Assembly (NCBI RefSeq): GCF_039537875.1
Contig: NZ_BAABBI010000001.1
Coordinates: 992,001-1,056,000 of the forward strand
From: Corallibacter vietnamensis
GTDB taxonomy: Bacteria; Bacteroidota; Bacteroidia; Flavobacteriales; Flavobacteriaceae
Direction of reading: 5' to 3'
Length of the DNA: 64,000 nucleotides
Part shown: positions 58,986 through 64,000 of the stretch, one piece after another
How positions within the stretch are numbered: position 1 is the first letter of the stretch
How the letters are laid out: each line of letters opens with the position of its first letter
Notes under the pieces: model-generated
Told to the model about the DNA's origin: nothing
Database searches by the model: none
Seen by the model: the letters and a program-made list of their open reading frames with translations, nothing else
Made by a program: the position numbers and the translations under genes

Positions 58986-61967
58986 TTATTTAATAGTAAT
59001 TTCATCAGCAAATAGCCAGCTTCTTCCGTCGTGTTCGTGACCTAAATGCCATTTTGGGAGTTCGCCTAGTGTTTTGGCTTTTATTTTTATGTAACGATAG
59101 TTGTTTTTTAGTGGTTTACTAAATCGATAGTTTGCATTGTTTTCTATAATAAATTCTACATTTTTAATGTCAACTTCATCAGAAGGTACTATTTCATATA
59201 AACTATATTTTCCTATAGATTCGAAATTTTCACCATCAGTGGAACCAAAACAAGCAACTTCAGTAGGATAAAATATCCAAGAGCGTTGGTCTTCCAAGAA
59301 GTTTATGGTAACCAGATTAACATGGGTTTCTTTTCCTAAATCTACTGTTGCTATCAAATCAGTATTATGATATCCTTGCCAAGTACCAGTTCTAAAATCT
59401 TGAGTTCCAAGAATGCCATCAATTAAGGCATCATTACCACCACCATTATATTGGTTGGCGTATTCGGTTTCAAGAGTAATAGAAAGGTTAGGGTCTATTT
59501 TATAAAACTTGGTTTCAACCGTTGCGCTTTTGATTTTGTTTTTTTCTGAATACACATTCAAGTTTGTAGCTTCTGAAATTGTAAAAGGCGCATCGTATAA
59601 TTTGAAATCTTCATCATTCAAACTATAAAAAATGGAAACTTCATTATCTACATTTTCTAAAACAACTTCAGTTTCACCTTTAAAAGCGACATCGCCTTTT
59701 GCAATAAAAGGCACAGGAACAACGAGATGTTCGTCAATGCTTGTATTAGGTTCTTGTCCTTCTTGACTTCCCCAAACAGCTGGATTGTCGGTCATTTTAA
59801 ATTCTAATGTGCCACCTTCTGCAATTTCGTTGTGATAAATAAATGTTCTGTCAAGCGATTTTCCGTTGAGGTAAACATGCTCAATGTAAATGTTTTTATC
59901 GCTTAAGTTAGTTGCTACGATATTAAATTGCTTACCATTTTCTAGATTGATTGTGGCTTTGTCAAATAAAGGTGTGCCAATAATGTATTGATTACTTGCT
60001 GGCGTAACAGGATAGAATCCCATTGATGAAAACACATACCAAGCACTCATTTGTCCACAATCTTCATTACCCGAAATACCATCAGGTGTGTTAGTGTATA
60101 ATTCGGTTAAAATTTGGTGAACGCGTTCTTGAGTTTTATGTGGCTTATTTACAAAATTATAAAGGTAAGCCATGTGATGACTTGGCTCATTACCATGTGC
60201 ATATTGCCCAATGAGACCTGTGATGTCTACTTGATGACGCCCAGAAGTTTTGTCATTGGCAGTAAATAACGTGTCTAATTGGATTTCGAGTTTATCTTTT
60301 CCGCCTAATAAGTTTATAAACCCAGAAATATCTTGCGGCACATAAAAACTGTATTGCCAAGAATTAGCTTCGGTATAATTGAAGTTCACTTCATAAGGGT
60401 CAAAAGGTGCAAACCATGTATTTCTAAAACGACCACGCATAAATTTGGTTTCTGGGTCGTAACTGTTTTTATAATATTGCGCACGTTCCGTATAAGTTTT
60501 GTAATCTTCGGTTTTGTTCATGGCTTTTGCCATTTGAGCAATGGTCCAGTCGTCATAGGCATATTCCAAAGTTTTTGAAACAGATTCGCTTTCTTCTTCT
60601 ACAGGAATAAACCCAAGTTCTTTGTAGCTTTTCAATCCTAACTTATCTCGTGTTGCACTGTGCTTCATGGCTTCAAAAGCTTTTTCGGTGTTGTACCCAC
60701 GAATCCCTTTTAAGTAAGCATCAGCAATTACAGGTACTGCGTGATAACCAATCATGCAACCCGTGTAATTAGCGCTTAAATCCCAAATTGGCATGATGCC
60801 GCCTTCGTCGTATTTTGCTAAAAATGTATTGATGAAATCGTTCGTTCGGTCTTCTTCAATAATGGTGTAAAGCGGATGCGCTGCACGATAGGTGTCCCAA
60901 AGCGAGAATACTGTGTAATACTCAAAATCTTTGGTTTCATGAATTTCCAAATCCATACCACGATATCTTCCATCAACATCTTGATATAAGTTTGGCGCAA
61001 TCATAGTGTGATATAATGCCGTGTAAAAGTTGGTTTTGTAGTCATTATTTGTGCTTTCAACCACAATTTTTTCTAGTTGCTGCTCCCAAGTGTTTTGAGC
61101 TTCGGTTTTAATATCGTCAAAGGTTTTGTCTCCTATTTCAGTTTCCCAATTGCGTTTAGCGCCAGCTTCATCAACTGCTGAAATACCTATTTTAATATAA
61201 ATAGGATCATTGTTTGGGTTTTTGAATTTTATAGCAGCCTTTTTGCTTTGGTATTTGTAGTTTTTAGAAACTTCAGTATCATTTTCAACATAAGAAATGC
61301 TTTCAATAGATTTTGAAAAATGCATGTCAAAAAACAAACGTTGGTCTGTTGCCCAAGCTTTGGAATGTCTATAACCTTTAATCGATTGACTATCTACCAT
61401 CTGAATTTTATAGTCCAAAAGTTGGTCGCGATGGTCTAAATCTAAAATCACGTATTGATTTTCAGAAGAAGGAAATAGGTATTTATGTATACCACTTCGT
61501 TTAGAAACGGTCAGTTCCACATCAATTTCTGTAGAATCTAAATGTACTTTATAATAACCTGGTTCAGCCATTTCGTTGTCATGAGAAAAATGTGCTCTGT
61601 AACCTGATTGTCCGTCAGCTCCATTGTTAAAAGCAACCTTGTTTGTTGGCATCAATAAAATGTCACCATAGTCAGAAACTCCTGTTCCGCTTAAATGTGT
61701 ATGTGAAAAGCCATAGATATATTCATCTGAATAATGATAACCAGAGCAACCATCCCAACCATCAAGTCGCGTATCTGGAGATAGTTGCATCATACCAAAA
61801 GGCATAGTTGCTCCAGGATAGGTATGACCATGACCACCAGTACCAATAAACGGATTAACATAAGAAATTAAAGATTTGTCTTTTTGAGCAGGCGTAGAAG
61901 GCGAAGGTTTCTTGCAGCTTGTAATTGATAAAATCGTAATAAATAGAGGTAAAAAATGAAGTTTCAT
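58986..61967 (-). CDS. GH92 alpha-mannosidase lipoprotein
   Basis: 993 residues with a lipoprotein signal (FLPLFITILSITSC). The GH92 catalytic region is seen in FIGTGGHGHTYPGATMPFGM, LDGWDGCSGYHYSDEYIYGF and HTHLSGTGVSDYGD. The core continues with SLWDTYRAAHPLYTI, EYAYDDWTIAQMAKAMN and NEDCGQMSAWYVFSSMGFYP. The C-terminal part (from about 760) has a chitobiase-like domain and a lectin-like F5/8-type end. These calcium-dependent exo-enzymes remove alpha-mannose from N-glycans; linkage not predictable. Confidence 0.93.
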   Translation of the reverse strand: MKLHFLPLFITILSITSCKKPSPSTPAQKDKSLISYVNPFIGTGGHGHTYPGATMPFGMMQLSPDTRLDGWDGCSGYHYSDEYIYGFSHTHLSGTGVSDYGDILLMPTNKVAFNNGADGQSGYRAHFSHDNEMAEPGYYKVHLDSTEIDVELTVSKRSGIHKYLFPSSENQYVILDLDHRDQLLDYKIQMVDSQSIKGYRHSKAWATDQRLFFDMHFSKSIESISYVENDTEVSKNYKYQSKKAAIKFKNPNNDPIYIKIGISAVDEAGAKRNWETEIGDKTFDDIKTEAQNTWEQQLEKIVVESTNNDYKTNFYTALYHTMIAPNLYQDVDGRYRGMDLEIHETKDFEYYTVFSLWDTYRAAHPLYTIIEEDRTNDFINTFLAKYDEGGIMPIWDLSANYTGCMIGYHAVPVIADAYLKGIRGYNTEKAFEAMKHSATRDKLGLKSYKELGFIPVEEESESVSKTLEYAYDDWTIAQMAKAMNKTEDYKTYTERAQYYKNSYDPETKFMRGRFRNTWFAPFDPYEVNFNYTEANSWQYSFYVPQDISGFINLLGGKDKLEIQLDTLFTANDKTSGRHQVDITGLIGQYAHGNEPSHHMAYLYNFVNKPHKTQERVHQILTELYTNTPDGISGNEDCGQMSAWYVFSSMGFYPVTPASNQYIIGTPLFDKATINLENGKQFNIVATNLSDKNIYIEHVYLNGKSLDRTFIYHNEIAEGGTLEFKMTDNPAVWGSQEGQEPNTSIDEHLVVPVPFIAKGDVAFKGETEVVLENVDNEVSIFYSLNDEDFKLYDAPFTISEATNLNVYSEKNKIKSATVETKFYKIDPNLSITLETEYANQYNGGGNDALIDGILGTQDFRTGTWQGYHNTDLIATVDLGKETHVNLVTINFLEDQRSWIFYPTEVACFGSTDGENFESIGKYSLYEIVPSDEVDIKNVEFIIENNANYRFSKPLKNNYRYIKIKAKTLGELPKWHLGHEHDGRSWLFADEITIK

Positions 61968-62008
61968 TAAAATTAGATTGCTAAATTTAAAGCATCTAAT
62001 ATACTAAA

Positions 62009-64000
62009 ATGCTAACCAAGAATTTTTTTGTTTCTATTGTTTTTCTGATTTTGATTTTTAATTGCGATCAAAAACCTACAGAAGTTGTTGCTTCTCAAAT
62101 AATCCCCGTTCCTAATGAAAAGGTTGTAAGTGAATCATATTTTATTTTAAGCAGTAATATAGGGATGCAATATGATGTTGCATTTAAGACATCTGCTGAT
62201 TTTTTAAAAACATTTATAGAAGAAGGTAGCTCGATAAAAATTAAAGACAACAATGATATTACATTTATTAAAGATGAAAATATCAAAAACCCAGAGGGAT
62301 ATCAGCTAGAGATAACTCCTAGTCAAATCACTATTAAAGCAAAAACAGATCAAGGTGCTTCTTATGCTGTACAAACTTTAAGGCAATTATTACCTGTTGG
62401 TTTTGAAAATGGTTCTTTTGCAAGCAGAGAAATAGCAATACAGTGTTTGAAGATAGAAGATGCGCCGAGATTTCAGTATCGAGGTATGCATCTAGATGTT
62501 GCTAGACATATGTTTTCAGTAGAATTTATCAAAAAATATATTGATGCTTTGGCGATGCTAAAAGTGAATACTTTTCATTGGCATTTAACAGACGATCAAG
62601 GTTGGCGCATAGAAATAAAAAAATATCCCAAACTACAACAAACAGCAGCTTTTAGAGATGAAACCTTGGTAGGACATTTTTCTGATCAACCCTCAACTTA
62701 TGATGGCAAACGCTATGGTGGATTTTACACACAAGAAGACATCAAAGATGTTGTGGCTTATGCTAAAAACCGACATATAAAAGTGATTCCGGAGATTGAA
62801 ATGCCTGGTCATGCACAAGCAGCTATTGCAGCTTACCCTGAATTAGGTTGTCATGAAGACTCTATAAAAGTAGCAAAAACTTGGGGCGTTTTTGATGATA
62901 TTTTTTGCGCTGGAAAAGATGAAATATTCGTGTTTTTACAAGATGTTTTAGATGAGGTTATCACATTATTTCCAAGTAAATATATTCATATTGGTGGCGA
63001 TGAAGCGCCAAAAACGCATTGGAAAACATGCGAGGCTTGTCAAAACCGAATTAAAAAAGAAGGATTAAAAGACGAGCACGAGTTACAAAGCTATTTTATT
63101 CAGCGTATAGAAAAATATCTAAATAATAAAGGTAAACAAATCATTGGTTGGGATGAGATTTTAGAAGGCGGATTAGCGCCCAATGCCACGGTTATGTCAT
63201 GGCGAGGAACCAATGGTGCGGTTGAAGCTGCCAAGCAACATCATAACGTTATAATGACACCAACTAGTCATTGTTATTTTGATTATTATCAATCTACTAA
63301 TAAAGACGAACCACTAGCTATTGGAGGCTATTTGCCGCTAGAAAAAGTATATAGTTTTAATCCTATTCCAGAGGCGTTAAATCAAGAGGAGTCGCAATAT
63401 GTTTTAGGTGTTCAAGGGAACTTATGGACCGAATATATTCCTAAAGAAAACCAAGTTGAATACATGGTGTTTCCAAGAGCTCTTGCCATGAGTGAAATAG
63501 CGTGGAGTAAACGAGAAAATATAAACTATGAAGATTTTGTATCAAGAGTAGAAGCTTTTAATAAGCGTTTGGAAGCGTTGGAAATTAATTATGCCAATCA
63601 TTTATATGAGGTAGAAGGTGAATTGATTTCAGAACAAGGCGTGCCTTCTTATAAATTAGAAACATTAATTAAAGATAAAATTATTCGGTTTACAACAGAT
63701 GGTTCTTTGCCAACACAAGAGTCACAGGTTTATAAGAAACCTATTCCTTTTACAGAAGATATGACTATAACAGCTGCTGTTTTTAATGAGAAAAAGCAAC
63801 TAGGAACAACATTTACTGAAACCTTTAATTATCATAAAGCTGTGGGTAAAAATATCACCCTAAATCCTGATCCCAGTAAAGTGTATTCAGGCAGTGGAGC
63901 TCAAGGTTTAATAAACGGTATTTCAGGAAGCGATTCGCGTTATGGCGATAAAGAATGGTTAGGGTTTTGGGGCGATGATGTAGAGATAACTATTGATTTG
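62009..64000 (+). CDS. GH20 beta-N-acetylhexosaminidase, 3' end cut off
   Basis: An open frame from ATG 62009 to the window end (664 codons, no stop seen). A lipoprotein signal (MLTKNFFVSIVFLILIFNC), the GH20 N-terminal domain and the catalytic barrel follow: RYGGFYTQEDIKDVVAYAKN, IPEIEMPGHAQAA, and the catalytic Asp-Glu in HIGGDEAPKTHW. IIGWDEILEGGLAP and VLGVQGNLWTEYI close the site. It removes terminal beta-GlcNAc/GalNAc. It is divergent from the GH92 gene (41-bp gap), part of the same glycan locus. The C-terminal domain continues outside the window. Confidence 0.93.
   Translation, partial: MLTKNFFVSIVFLILIFNCDQKPTEVVASQIIPVPNEKVVSESYFILSSNIGMQYDVAFKTSADFLKTFIEEGSSIKIKDNNDITFIKDENIKNPEGYQLEITPSQITIKAKTDQGASYAVQTLRQLLPVGFENGSFASREIAIQCLKIEDAPRFQYRGMHLDVARHMFSVEFIKKYIDALAMLKVNTFHWHLTDDQGWRIEIKKYPKLQQTAAFRDETLVGHFSDQPSTYDGKRYGGFYTQEDIKDVVAYAKNRHIKVIPEIEMPGHAQAAIAAYPELGCHEDSIKVAKTWGVFDDIFCAGKDEIFVFLQDVLDEVITLFPSKYIHIGGDEAPKTHWKTCEACQNRIKKEGLKDEHELQSYFIQRIEKYLNNKGKQIIGWDEILEGGLAPNATVMSWRGTNGAVEAAKQHHNVIMTPTSHCYFDYYQSTNKDEPLAIGGYLPLEKVYSFNPIPEALNQEESQYVLGVQGNLWTEYIPKENQVEYMVFPRALAMSEIAWSKRENINYEDFVSRVEAFNKRLEALEINYANHLYEVEGELISEQGVPSYKLETLIKDKIIRFTTDGSLPTQESQVYKKPIPFTEDMTITAAVFNEKKQLGTTFTETFNYHKAVGKNITLNPDPSKVYSGSGAQGLINGISGSDSRYGDKEWLGFWGDDVEITIDL

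Overview
The window looks like chromosome of a marine-type Flavobacteriaceae (phylum Bacteroidota). The DNA is AT-rich, purine-rich Shine-Dalgarno sites are largely absent, and the best promoter I can see (upstream of rplM) fits the Bacteroidota TTTG-N19-TAnnTTTG form. There is a type IX secretion sorting tail, and the gene families (DUF5686-like barrels, GH92, paired ExbD proteins, TPR histidine kinases) are typical of flavobacteria. I cannot name the genus.

Layout. 1-6264: a TetR-family start, a polyprenyl synthase operon, an outer-membrane barrel and sucA-sucB. 6265-6931: an unusual spacer with two tiny single-helix ORFs, hairpins and three copies of a 20-bp perfect or near-perfect palindrome. 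6932-14328: a leftward block encoding an orphan NarL-type regulator, a retropepsin-like protease, a periplasmic TPR-CHAT protein, a PKD/outer-membrane-barrel protein, a lipoprotein and a duplicated-domain secreted protein. Divergent from it is an ECF-type sigma factor with a membrane anti-sigma/TPR protein (14372-15693). 15758-23056: tatD, ansA, tRNA-Ser(GGA), an ExbB/ExbD energy-transduction operon and rpoN.

23235-34266, all on the plus strand, is the most interesting part. It holds a response regulator and a split protein made of a C39-like domain, VKOR and a DsbA-like domain. Then come three short precursors sharing a 25-residue double-glycine leader but with unrelated cysteine-rich cores (6, 4 and 4 Cys). 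Each is preceded by the same ~85-bp non-coding element. TlpA-like thioredoxin genes (one intact, one broken) and two paralogous carboxypeptidase-like-domain proteins lie between them. The block ends with a peptidase-containing ABC transporter (PCAT) and an HlyD-type adaptor. I read it as a system for making, oxidising, cleaving and exporting disulfide-rich peptides.

34339-49453 is mostly housekeeping: asnS, an RND/MMPL exporter, frr-pyrH-tsf-rpsB, rpsI-rplM and polA. Within it are a Fur-type regulator divergent from a flavoprotein, with two operator-like inverted repeats between them, and a bile acid:sodium symporter-family gene broken by one in-frame TAG. 49663-56441 holds a leucine-rich-repeat type IX cargo protein, a LytTR regulator with a TPR histidine kinase, an aldehyde dehydrogenase and a small secreted protein. 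56652-64000 is a probable N-glycoprotein breakdown locus: glycosylasparaginase, a FucP-like sugar transporter, GH92 alpha-mannosidase and a GH20 beta-hexosaminidase cut off by the window end.
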